Of a DNA stretch of 32,733 nucleotides, positions 8,892 through 16,021 are shown one piece after another. The stretch is from the NCBI GenBank assembly GCA_026387405.1, contig JAPLLV010000049.1, positions 1 through 32,733 of the forward strand, in the 5' to 3' direction. Position 1 is the stretch's first letter. Each line of letters begins with the position of its first letter. The DNA comes from Candidatus Omnitrophota bacterium (GTDB lineage Bacteria > Omnitrophota > Gorgyraeia > Gygaellales > Profunditerraquicolaceae). Below the pieces are notes generated by a model. The model searched no databases. It saw nothing but the letters and a program-made list of their open reading frames with translations, and was not told the origin of the DNA. Both the position numbers and the translations under genes were made by a program.

Positions 8892-10133
8892 TTAGTAATC
8901 TTTTTTAGCCAGCATACTGATAAGATACTCCACGTCGGCCCTGTTCTCCGCCTGGGGATTCATCTCCAGGTATTTCCTGAAATGATAAATGGCCTTTTTG
9001 TCGTTGTTGCGCGAATGTTTATACAAGAGCCCCAATTTGTAATGGGTATCGGCGTTCTTGGAGTTATACTCAAGCGATTTCTTGAAGGACTCAAGCGCCA
9101 TGTCGAAAATACGCGCCTCCATGTAAGCTGAACCCAGCTCATAGTATAGCGCAGCTTTCTCATCTCCGAAAGTATTTTCTATGTTAGAAAGTTTTTTGCG
9201 CAATGCCTCGTTTTTATGATTTAATTTGTTGTACTCATTGGTCAGGGTGATAAGGGTCCGGCCTAATTTCCCCGCCTCTTTGTCGTCGCTCTCCCTTAAT
9301 TTTAATTTCAGGTAAAGCTCTTTTGATTTTTCTTCCAGTTTCGCATACATTTTTTTATACCTTGCGGCCTCCGCCTCCTGCGCGGCCTTTGCGGCCTTGA
9401 GCGAAGAATTTTCTTTTGCCGAATTGTCATCTTTTTCCGCCAATGCCTTAAGCTCCCCGGCCTGCTTTTGCAGGGAGGAGATCTCTTTTCTTAAATTATC
9501 GCCCTCCTGCAAAGCGCCCTCGAGCTTTCTCGATAAATCCTGGCGGTCTTTTTTCAGCGCGGCGATCGCTTCACTCCCCTGCAGCTTAGCCAGCCGCTCC
9601 TCTTCCTGTATTCTCATCCGCCCCGCCTTGAGCGATTCCCTTTCCTGGTGAAGCTGCTCTTTTTTATCCGGCCCTTCCTCTTTTTTTACGACCGGCTCAT
9701 CCGGCGCGGCGACAACCGGCGCGGCAACCGGAACCACGGCAACCGGCGCGGCGGAAAGCTGCTGCTTGAGCGAATTTATTTTTTTCAGGTAATCCCCGGC
9801 CTGCGCCTGCAGGTCGGAGTTTTCTTTTCCGGACCGGGCGAGCAGATTTTTCGTAAGTATCAGTTTCTGCTCGGTTTCTGCTCTTTCTTTCATGATCTTG
9901 AAAACTTTCTCTTTGGAAACTGCCAGGGATTTTTCCAGATCCGTAACTCTCTGCCGCAACTTAAGTTCTGCCTCTTTATTTGCCTTTCCCTCATCCGTTT
10001 TGCTCTGGATCAACTGCTGCTGTCGCCGCACATCCGCAGAGAACATTAAGGCCCTTATAACAACGACGCAGAGGAGAGAAATTGCGCTTAGGAACAAAAC
10101 GCGCTTCAGGTTGAATTTTCTTGCGCCCGCCAT
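8892..10133 (-). CDS. Membrane-anchored long coiled-coil/TPR protein (MshN-like), paralog 1
   Basis: This 413-residue protein has an N-terminal transmembrane helix (VLFLSAISLLCVVVIRALMF, about residues 12-31). About 280 residues of coiled coil follow, rich in Lys, Glu and Gln and broken by a Val/Ala/Pro hinge (PVAVVPVAAPVVAAPDEPVV type, about residues 132-150). The C-terminal TPR pair is ALYYELGSAYMEARIFDMAL and THYKLGLLYKHSRNNDKKAI. The start codon overlaps the stop of the second secretin gene (TAATG), indicating translational coupling. The long rod could span much of the periplasm. The call as an MshN-like partner rests on the TPR, the topology and the position directly after secretins; there is no direct functional evidence. 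Confidence 0.87.
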   Translation of the reverse strand: MAGARKFNLKRVLFLSAISLLCVVVIRALMFSADVRRQQQLIQSKTDEGKANKEAELKLRQRVTDLEKSLAVSKEKVFKIMKERAETEQKLILTKNLLARSGKENSDLQAQAGDYLKKINSLKQQLSAAPVAVVPVAAPVVAAPDEPVVKKEEGPDKKEQLHQERESLKAGRMRIQEEERLAKLQGSEAIAALKKDRQDLSRKLEGALQEGDNLRKEISSLQKQAGELKALAEKDDNSAKENSSLKAAKAAQEAEAARYKKMYAKLEEKSKELYLKLKLRESDDKEAGKLGRTLITLTNEYNKLNHKNEALRKKLSNIENTFGDEKAALYYELGSAYMEARIFDMALESFKKSLEYNSKNADTHYKLGLLYKHSRNNDKKAIYHFRKYLEMNPQAENRADVEYLISMLAKKDY

Positions 10134-12289
10134 TAGTATTCTTTTAGCCCTTTTATCTTGTCCTCGATATTATGGGTACCTGTTTCCTGTGTCCCGCCTG
10201 AACGCTCCAGCCCCGGCCTGTCTTTCTCAGATAATGCCTTATTCTTATTGGCATTGAAATTGTTGTTCTCATCCTCGATTTTGCGCAAGATGTTGGCTTT
10301 CTTCATGTCATCGGGCATCATCTCCGGAGGGATAAACTTCTCCGGCTCGCTGTTTTTGACAAGCGCGTCCCCGGACATAATATGGGGGGTGATAAAAATC
10401 ACCAGCTCTGTTTTCTTGTTCTGGTCGGCCCTTGCCCCGAACATCAGGCTCAAAACCGGGATTTTGGAAAGAAAGGGGAAACCGTTTTTATCCTCCCGCC
10501 TGTCCTCCTTCATTAATCCGGCGATCATGATCATCGTGCCGTCTTTTACCTTAACCGTCGTCTCCGCCTCGGAGGTGTCGACGATAGGTATCTTGCTGTT
10601 TAAGGCGGTGGTAAGCGTTTCGCGCACCGAACTTACCTCGGGCTTAATCTTCATGGTGATATAGCCGTCTTTATTTATCTGCGGGACGATATCCAGCTTT
10701 ACCCCGACGTCCACGAACTGCACGCTTTCAGAAGTAACCGTCGTGCTTTCCGCCTGGCTTTGCGACTGGGTAACATACGCCTCGCGTGAGCCCACTAAGA
10801 TCTTTGCTTCCTGATTATTTATTACCGCGAGGCGCGGGCGGGATAAGATCCGGGTGTTGCCGAAAGACTCCAGCATCTTAATGGTCGCGGTGAAATAATC
10901 TACTGCCAGCGCGCCAATCGCCATCTGCAGGTTTGACCCGGTAAGCGTAGGCGAAGGAGAAAAAGAAGGGGAAACCGGGTAAGTGCCTTTAAAATCCAGG
11001 CCCTTCCAACTCGGACTTTCCATCAGCTGCTCCCAGTTTATGCCCCGTTGATATTCCGACTTTAAAGTGATCTGCATGATTTCTGCCTCGATAAATACCT
11101 GCCTGGTTTCGGCATCAAAGGCGGAAACCATGCGCCTGATCTTCTTCATCTTATCCGGCAGGTCAGAGATCACCGCCTTTGTCGACCGCTCATCAACAAA
11201 AACTTCACCCGTCCCGGGAGTAATGGCGCTTGCAAGCTGCGTTTTTAAATCCGCGGGTTTGGCGTATTTAATATCGAATATCTCGGTCTGCGGCGGCTTG
11301 TCCAGATCCTTGATGGTCTTTTCCATCAACTCCAGCTTTTCCGGTATGTCTATAAGCAGCACCACTCCCGTGCCCTCATCCACGATGATCTTTCCCACGT
11401 CAGACTTTACCTGGCTGATGGCGCTGAATACCGCAGAAGGCTTGGCATAGTTAAGCCTCAAACTTTTGAATTCTCTTTTTTCATTAAATTTTTTCCCATA
11501 TAAATGCTCGTAATCAGAAGCTGTCATAATATTGATGATGCCTTCCTTGCGCTCACAGGCAAGGTCCTGGCTGAGCATAATGACATCCAGGGCATCCTCA
11601 AAGGTGAGGTTATTCAAAAAGATGTTTATCCTACCGGATACTGTCTTGGCGGGTACGATGGTCACTCCCATTTTTAAAGAAAGGATCCTGAAAAGCTCAT
11701 TGATATCAATGCCTTTTAAGTCCAGGGAGATCCTTTCCTTGTCTATTTTTACGCCTTCCTTTATGGCTTCTTCGGGAAGGGGTGAGGCGTTCGCGCCTGA
11801 AGGCGCGGTATCAACGCGCTCTATAGGGGCATTGGCCTCCGGGCTTGCATTTGGCTCGGACACCGGTTGATCAGACATCTTGTCTTCGGGACCGCCGGCA
11901 GGCGCTCCTTCCGCAGGAGGCTGACCCGGATTCCGCTGTAATTCAGGGGCCTGCGCTGCCCCCCCCTGCCCATCCGCAAACAGGGAGATCGCGCTAAAAG
12001 CCAAAAAGATAAATACTAAAGTTGTAATTATGAAGAATGTGCCTGCCTTGTCATTCAAACTGTGTCGCAATTCGTGTATTTCGTCATTGCGAGGAGCGAA
12101 CGAAGTGAGCGACGAAGCAATCTCCGTAGGTGATAGAGATTGCTTCGTCGGCCTTCGGCCTCCTCGCAATGACGAAGTAAAAATCTCCTTGCAATTACGG
12201 ATCAGGAATAGCTTTGCGCTCCTCGCAATGACAGATGACTCGCGGCTTACAATGACGTTTGTTTTTATTTTTAAGTTAATTCTCGGCAA
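10133..12289 (-). CDS. Secretin, PilQ/GspD/MshL family, second tandem copy, with a repeat-encoded N-terminal extension
   Basis: Outer-membrane secretins form the ring through which pili or secreted proteins pass. After a Pro/Ala-rich spacer the protein has an STN-type domain (ISLDLKGIDINELF, LNNLTFEDALDVI), an N1-like domain (FDIKYAKPADLK) and the secretin core (INNQEAKILVGSREAYV, VGVKLDIVPQINKDGY, IMIAGLMKEDRR, ELVIFITPHIMSGD). It is closely related to the gene upstream. TTG 12289 overlaps the upstream stop and has AAGGAG at good spacing. Translation from it passes through palindromic-repeat sequence (residues about 11-75) before the hydrophobic signal stretch FFIITTLVFIFLAFSAISLF. TTG 12058 (MNDKAGTFF) would give a normal signal peptide but has no visible ribosome site. 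Which start is used is open. Confidence 0.9.
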   Translation of the reverse strand: MPRINLKIKTNVIVSRESSVIARSAKLFLIRNCKEIFTSSLRGGRRPTKQSLSPTEIASSLTSFAPRNDEIHELRHSLNDKAGTFFIITTLVFIFLAFSAISLFADGQGGAAQAPELQRNPGQPPAEGAPAGGPEDKMSDQPVSEPNASPEANAPIERVDTAPSGANASPLPEEAIKEGVKIDKERISLDLKGIDINELFRILSLKMGVTIVPAKTVSGRINIFLNNLTFEDALDVIMLSQDLACERKEGIINIMTASDYEHLYGKKFNEKREFKSLRLNYAKPSAVFSAISQVKSDVGKIIVDEGTGVVLLIDIPEKLELMEKTIKDLDKPPQTEIFDIKYAKPADLKTQLASAITPGTGEVFVDERSTKAVISDLPDKMKKIRRMVSAFDAETRQVFIEAEIMQITLKSEYQRGINWEQLMESPSWKGLDFKGTYPVSPSFSPSPTLTGSNLQMAIGALAVDYFTATIKMLESFGNTRILSRPRLAVINNQEAKILVGSREAYVTQSQSQAESTTVTSESVQFVDVGVKLDIVPQINKDGYITMKIKPEVSSVRETLTTALNSKIPIVDTSEAETTVKVKDGTMIMIAGLMKEDRREDKNGFPFLSKIPVLSLMFGARADQNKKTELVIFITPHIMSGDALVKNSEPEKFIPPEMMPDDMKKANILRKIEDENNNFNANKNKALSEKDRPGLERSGGTQETGTHNIEDKIKGLKEY
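12082..12257. repeat. Palindromic repeat tract inside the 5' coding part of the second secretin gene
   Basis: 12082-12174 is a near-complete inverted repeat: CGTCATTGCGAGGAG and CGACGAAGCAATCTC at the left are mirrored by GAGATTGCTTCGTCG and CTCCTCGCAATGACG at the right. A GGCCTTCGGCC mini-hairpin lies in the right arm. Degenerate half-copies continue to 12257 (CTCCTCGCAATGAC, TTACAATGACG). The tract shares its building blocks with the repeats around the GIY-YIG gene. It is open in the secretin frame throughout. Confidence 0.85.
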
Positions 12290-13912
12290 TTAATACTCCT
12301 TCGGCCCTTTTATTTTTTCCTGGATGTTTATCTGCACCAACTCTTCATCCTGTTTTGCCGCATACACGGAGGCCGCGGTAACTTCTTCGGGGAGCAATTT
12401 AACGGACTCTGACCCCTCCAGCTCTTGTTTATCGAAATTCTTATTCCCTGTAATAATATGCGGGGTAATAAAAACTACCATTTCTGTCCTCTTTTTTAAA
12501 TCCGCCCGCGAGCCGAAGAACACCCCCAATAAAGGTATACGCGCTAACACGGGAAGTCCCGAGGTATCCTTGCGCTTGTCTTCCTTTACCAGGCCGCCGA
12601 GCAGGATGGTTATGCCGTCTTTGACATTAAGCACAGTCTCCACCTCGGAGGTTTCCACGATCGGGACCTTGCTGCCTAACGTGGTAGTCAGGGTTTCCCG
12701 GACCGAGCTGACCTCCGGTTTAATCTTCAACGTGATGAACCCGTCAGGATGGATGGTGGGCATAACGCTGAGCTTCACCCCCACATCTATAAAAGTAACG
12801 TCCTCTCCGTTGACCGTGCTGGACTTGCTCTGACTGAGCGTTTGCAGCACGTAGGCCTCGCGTGAACCTACCATTATCTTTGCTTCCTGATTATTTTGAA
12901 CTACAATCCTGGGCTGCGAAACAATGCGGGTAGCGCCTAATGTCTGAAGAAAATTTACGGTCGCGGTAAAATCATCGTTTGACAGGGTACCCACGCTGAT
13001 CTGCTGGTTGTTTGTAGATAACGAGGGTGAAGCCGAAAAAGAAGGGGAAACCGGGTATGTACCTTTAAAATCCAGATTACGAATGCTCCTAAGGATCTTT
13101 TCCCAATTGATCTGGCGCTGGTTTTCCTGCTTTAAAGTGATCTCTATAACTTTTGCATCGATTAAAACTTCTTTATTTTCTTCATCGAAAGCCTTGATGA
13201 TCTTTTCGATCTTTTTCATTTTACCCGGCAGGTCCGATACGACTACCTTTGTAGAACGGACGTCTGCCAACACCTCTCCCGGCCCGGTGGTGATCACTGA
13301 AGCCAGATGCGTTTTCATATCTTCGGCCTTGGAGTATTGCAGGTCAAAAATCTCGGTCTGCGGCGGCAGGTCCAGATCTCGGGCTGTCTTTTCCATCAAG
13401 TCTAAATTTTCAGAATTGTCCAAAAGAAAAAACGTGCCTGTGCCCTCATCCACGATGATCTTGCCTACATCCGACTTTACCTGCTGCAAAGCGGAAAATA
13501 CGGCAGAGGGCTTGGCATAAAGAAGCTTAAAACTCCTGAATTTTCTTTTTTCGTTATACTTCCTGCCGTAAAGGCGCTCGTAATCCGCGGAAGTCATCAC
13601 ATTAATAATACCTTCTTTACGTTCACAGGCAAGGTCCTGGCTGACAAGCAAGACATCCAAAGCATCCTGGAATGTCAGGTTATTTAATAAAAGATTCACC
13701 CTCCCGCTTACATTCTTTGTCGGCACGATAGAAATCCCCATTTTTAAAGACAGAAGCCGGAATACCTCATTTATATCAATGCCTTTCAGATCCAAAGAAA
13801 TTTTTTCCTGGGGTGCCGCTGCTTTTTCTGAGCCATTGGCGGTTTCTTCGGCTCCAGCGAACCTTAATAATATGATACCGCCTATAATGCCGAAGAATAA
13901 GGCTCGTTTCAT
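12290..13912 (-). CDS. Secretin, PilQ/GspD/MshL family, first tandem copy
   Basis: This 540-residue protein has a clean signal peptide (residues 1-21, ALFFGIIGGIILLRFAGA). Domains in order are an STN-type domain (SLDLKGIDINEVFRLLSLKM, from about residue 38), an N1-like repeat (EIFDLQYSKAEDMKTHLA) and the secretin core (QNNQEAKIMVGSREAYV, IDVGVKLSVMPTIHPDG, ILLGGLVKEDKRKD, EMVVFITPHIITGN). Its C-terminal IKGPKEY parallels IKGLKEY of the next gene, so the two arose by tandem duplication. The start overlaps the preceding stop as ATGA. Its STN plus secretin layout and 540-residue length resemble MshL more than the longer PilQ or GspD. It should form or share an outer-membrane channel with the neighbouring copy. 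Confidence 0.92.
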   Translation of the reverse strand: MKRALFFGIIGGIILLRFAGAEETANGSEKAAAPQEKISLDLKGIDINEVFRLLSLKMGISIVPTKNVSGRVNLLLNNLTFQDALDVLLVSQDLACERKEGIINVMTSADYERLYGRKYNEKRKFRSFKLLYAKPSAVFSALQQVKSDVGKIIVDEGTGTFFLLDNSENLDLMEKTARDLDLPPQTEIFDLQYSKAEDMKTHLASVITTGPGEVLADVRSTKVVVSDLPGKMKKIEKIIKAFDEENKEVLIDAKVIEITLKQENQRQINWEKILRSIRNLDFKGTYPVSPSFSASPSLSTNNQQISVGTLSNDDFTATVNFLQTLGATRIVSQPRIVVQNNQEAKIMVGSREAYVLQTLSQSKSSTVNGEDVTFIDVGVKLSVMPTIHPDGFITLKIKPEVSSVRETLTTTLGSKVPIVETSEVETVLNVKDGITILLGGLVKEDKRKDTSGLPVLARIPLLGVFFGSRADLKKRTEMVVFITPHIITGNKNFDKQELEGSESVKLLPEEVTAASVYAAKQDEELVQINIQEKIKGPKEY

Positions 13913-14544
13913 CTTATCTCTTGCTCTTGCCCATCAACAATAAGAATGGCTCTATCGCGCATAATTTGCTTAACCTTAATGTTACCTATAACATCTCCTG
14001 CGCTGACAAGAAAAGTTTTCTGTTGAGCGGAATCTTCGATCATGGCCTGCGGGGTATTTGACCAAAGAATACCCACCAGTTTCAAGGTGCTGATCGCTTG
14101 TGTAACTTCAGCCGGCGAGCTTGCCTTTGCATGCTCTTGCGCGGAAATAAAAATATTACGGTCCTTTACCGCTTTATAAGCATCACTGACATTCACATTT
14201 ACGGAGGGCAGGCTGAGCGGTTTTTCACTTTGAACACCGGCCTCCTTTATAACCTTTTCAAAATGCTTATTTTGTTCCATCCCGACCTTAACGAAATCAA
14301 TAATCCAAATATTTGTTATAATCACGCTGAAACACACGAGCCCTTTATTTACGTTTTTTAAATTAAGGTATTTCAGTTTCTCCTTGTTGATTCTGAAACC
14401 CTTGAAGAAACTCGCGAGGTCATTTATTTTAAAAGGGCTTGTCTTTACGCCTAAAAGATTACTGGTCTTCTTGTTATCCCCCGGCTTAGGATTCTCAATG
14501 ATCTTTAACAGTCTTTCTTCCGGGGTAATTTTTTTCTGTTCCAT
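13909..14544 (-). CDS. GspC/PilP/MshK-like inner-membrane clamp protein
   Basis: This 211-residue protein has a cytoplasmic N-terminus of about 65 residues and one transmembrane helix (GLVCFSVIITNIWIIDF). Its C-terminal beta-rich domain is of the GspC homology-region/PilP type: LKLVGILWSNTPQAMIED, TFLVSAGDVIGNIKVKQI, DRAILIVDGQEQEI. Proteins of this fold bind the N-domains of secretins and tie them to the inner membrane, which fits the two secretin genes directly downstream (4-base overlap). The long N-terminal cytoplasmic part is not typical of PilP lipoproteins and is closer to GspC topology. It starts immediately after the stop of the ATPase gene. The family call is moderately certain, from motif style and context. 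Confidence 0.75.
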   Translation of the reverse strand: MEQKKITPEERLLKIIENPKPGDNKKTSNLLGVKTSPFKINDLASFFKGFRINKEKLKYLNLKNVNKGLVCFSVIITNIWIIDFVKVGMEQNKHFEKVIKEAGVQSEKPLSLPSVNVNVSDAYKAVKDRNIFISAQEHAKASSPAEVTQAISTLKLVGILWSNTPQAMIEDSAQQKTFLVSAGDVIGNIKVKQIMRDRAILIVDGQEQEIR

Positions 14545-15375
14545 CTACGCGGCCACCTTAACGTCCATTGCGATCAGGTCCTGGATAATTTCCAGGTCTA
14601 TCACGTTTTTATTTTCCATTACCAGGGCCTTTAAGGCATTATGACAAAGCATGGCAATCCTTCGCGGGTACCCCTGCGTATAGCGGTAAATCGCAGAGAT
14701 CGCCTCATCCGAAAAAACCGGCAGGGCAGAATCATAACCTCCCTGCCTTAGCCTGAAATCAATTAATTCCTTTGTTTCCTGTTCATCCAGCGGATTAAGG
14801 ACGTATTTTAAGCTGATACGGTCCCAAAGATTTTTCATTTGCTGCACCTTAGGGAGCAGCTCAAGCTGGCCTAAAAGCACCAATTGAAGCAGTTTGTATT
14901 CGTTGGTTTCGTAATTTAGGAATATACGCAGGGTTTCTAAGGAAAGCGGGTTTAATTTTTGCGCTTCATCTATAAGCAAAACCACTATTTTATTTTCCTC
15001 TATGCCTTTGCGATAAAGGTACTTCTTTAAAACTTCTTTATAGTCCAAAACCGTTGGGGTTGCTGAAGTTACTTCTATCTTAAAAGTTCTCACCAGGGAA
15101 TCAAGGAAAAGCTCTTCTGTCTCGTAGGTGGGATCCAGGATCATATGAAAGATAATGTTTTCCCGCGCCTTAAACATTTGAAAAAGCTTCCTGGAGAGCG
15201 TAGTCTTGCCTGTGCCAACATCCCCTAAGATCAAATTCAAGCCCCGTCTCAACGTTACTTCGATCATCAACCTCATCAATGCGGCGTGATGCTCCTGGGA
15301 CTCATAAAAGAAATCCGGGTCCGGGCTTGTGGAAAACGGTTCTTTATTTAAACCTAATATTTTATAGTAACTCAT
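14545..15375 (-). CDS. ExeA/GspA/MshM-type AAA+ ATPase
   Basis: This 276-residue protein opens with YKILGLNKEPFSTSPDPDFF, the hallmark of ExeA-type ATPases. Walker A is GDVGTGKT (residues 51-58) and Walker B is VVLLIDEAQ (131-139). The lid-region motif YTQGYPRRIAMLCHNAL is also typical. ExeA with ExeB helps place and assemble the type II secretin in the peptidoglycan, and MshM is the MSHA-pilus relative. The length matches the MshM class and lacks the peptidoglycan-binding C-terminus of full-length ExeA. Its stop is directly followed by the ATG of the GspC-like gene. It is probably cytoplasmic, attached to the inner membrane, powering secretin assembly. Confidence 0.92.
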   Translation of the reverse strand: MSYYKILGLNKEPFSTSPDPDFFYESQEHHAALMRLMIEVTLRRGLNLILGDVGTGKTTLSRKLFQMFKARENIIFHMILDPTYETEELFLDSLVRTFKIEVTSATPTVLDYKEVLKKYLYRKGIEENKIVVLLIDEAQKLNPLSLETLRIFLNYETNEYKLLQLVLLGQLELLPKVQQMKNLWDRISLKYVLNPLDEQETKELIDFRLRQGGYDSALPVFSDEAISAIYRYTQGYPRRIAMLCHNALKALVMENKNVIDLEIIQDLIAMDVKVAA

Positions 15376-15408
15376 TGTAAATCAAAGAGTTTTGTGCCTA
15401 AATAAATC

Positions 15409-15636
15409 TTATATGCCCACTATCTTTTTACGAATTAAATTCAAGGGATAGCCTTCTTTACTAAATTTCATTATCATCTTTAACCTGACCTTAACTTCAT
15501 TGGCATCGTATATCCTCTTATTCCCCTCTTTTCGAATAAGTGACAAGAGGCCTATTGCCGTATAATAGTTAACCGTGTGGTAGGAAATTTTATATTTCTT
15601 TACGATATCTTGAGCTAAAATGTATTTTGAGTTCAT
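15409..15636 (-). CDS. MerR-type HTH DNA-binding protein, short
   Basis: This 75-residue protein has the MerR winged-helix signature: AQDIVKKYKISYHTVNYYTA, then IGLLSLIRKEGNKRIYDANEV, where the Arg/Tyr wing precedes the recognition of a second helix. There is no effector-binding or dimerising C-terminal domain, so it is only the DNA-binding unit. It is the first gene after the promoter of the secretin/TPR operon and lies 33 bases before the ATPase gene. An inverted repeat (15686-15747) overlaps the promoter, so autoregulation of the operon is a reasonable inference. It could also be excisionase-like, since small MerR-fold proteins include those, but no integrase is nearby. Confidence 0.8.
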   Translation of the reverse strand: MNSKYILAQDIVKKYKISYHTVNYYTAIGLLSLIRKEGNKRIYDANEVKVRLKMIMKFSKEGYPLNLIRKKIVGI

Positions 15637-15685
15637 TTTTACTCCCTCTCTTTTTGGATGCTTTATAAGCGTATGGGTAGTTGTG

Positions 15686-15747
15686 GGACTTATCTTAATT
15701 AGACTATATGCTATTGTTACTATAGGTACAGTATATTAAATAAGTCC
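15686..15747. promoter_or_regulatory. Inverted repeat spanning the operon promoter (possible operator)
   Basis: The left arm GGACTTATCTTAAT (15686-15699) pairs with the right arm ATTAAATAAGTCC (15735-15747) with one extra base in the left arm. The right arm covers most of the -35/-10 spacer and the left arm lies in the untranslated leader. Between them is a smaller partial palindrome, TACTATAGGTACAGTA. The spacing suits a regulator bound at two sites; the adjacent MerR-like protein is the obvious candidate. Confidence 0.5.
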
Positions 15748-15757
15748 AAAAAGTCAA
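15730..15757 (-). promoter_or_regulatory. Sigma70-like promoter for the MerR/ATPase/secretin/TPR operon
   Basis: On the minus strand TTGACT (15757-15752) is followed after 16 bases by TATACT (15735-15730), close to the TTGACA/TATAAT consensus. It lies about 95 bases upstream of the first start codon at 15636 and points at the operon. No other comparably good promoter was seen inside the operon. Confidence 0.7.
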
Positions 15758-15880
15758 GTATAATTTGCGGCTATTCCGCGGCTGTTTTATCAAGCTTTTC
15801 TATAGACAATGGGGGGCTTTTGCCGGATTTTATTTAGAGAGGTAGATTAGAAAAAGTAACGCGCTTACATGGGAGGACGC

Positions 15881-16021
15881 ATGGATAATCCGAATTCAGA
15901 AAAAGACGGCGTGGTCAAAACGAAGATTTTGATTATGGACAGATCTAAATGCGGGAATTTACTTGGTTTGCTCCAGGATTATATCTTCTTTGTTGGAATT
16001 TGCAATTTTATTTATCATTGA
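15881..16021 (+). pseudogene. Possible truncated response-regulator N-terminus on the plus strand
   Basis: An ATG at 15881 is preceded by GGGAGGA at ideal spacing and opens a 46-codon frame ending at TGA 16019-16021. The peptide begins MDNPNSEKDGVVKTKILIMD and then RSKCGNLLGLLQDY. The KILIxD stretch followed by a short helix resembles the first beta strand and acidic pocket of receiver domains (usual form KILIVDDE). The rest of a receiver is missing, and the reading runs antisense into the end of the transglutaminase-like gene. It is the only plus-strand frame here with a convincing ribosome site. It may be a remnant left when the downstream part was deleted, or a chance match. Confidence 0.3.

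Noticed and set aside
10158-13520. Several plus-strand open frames of 110-170 codons opposite the secretin genes
   Set aside because: They recur at matching places in both tandem secretins, as expected for antisense shadows of paralogs, and are Ser/Phe-rich without motifs.
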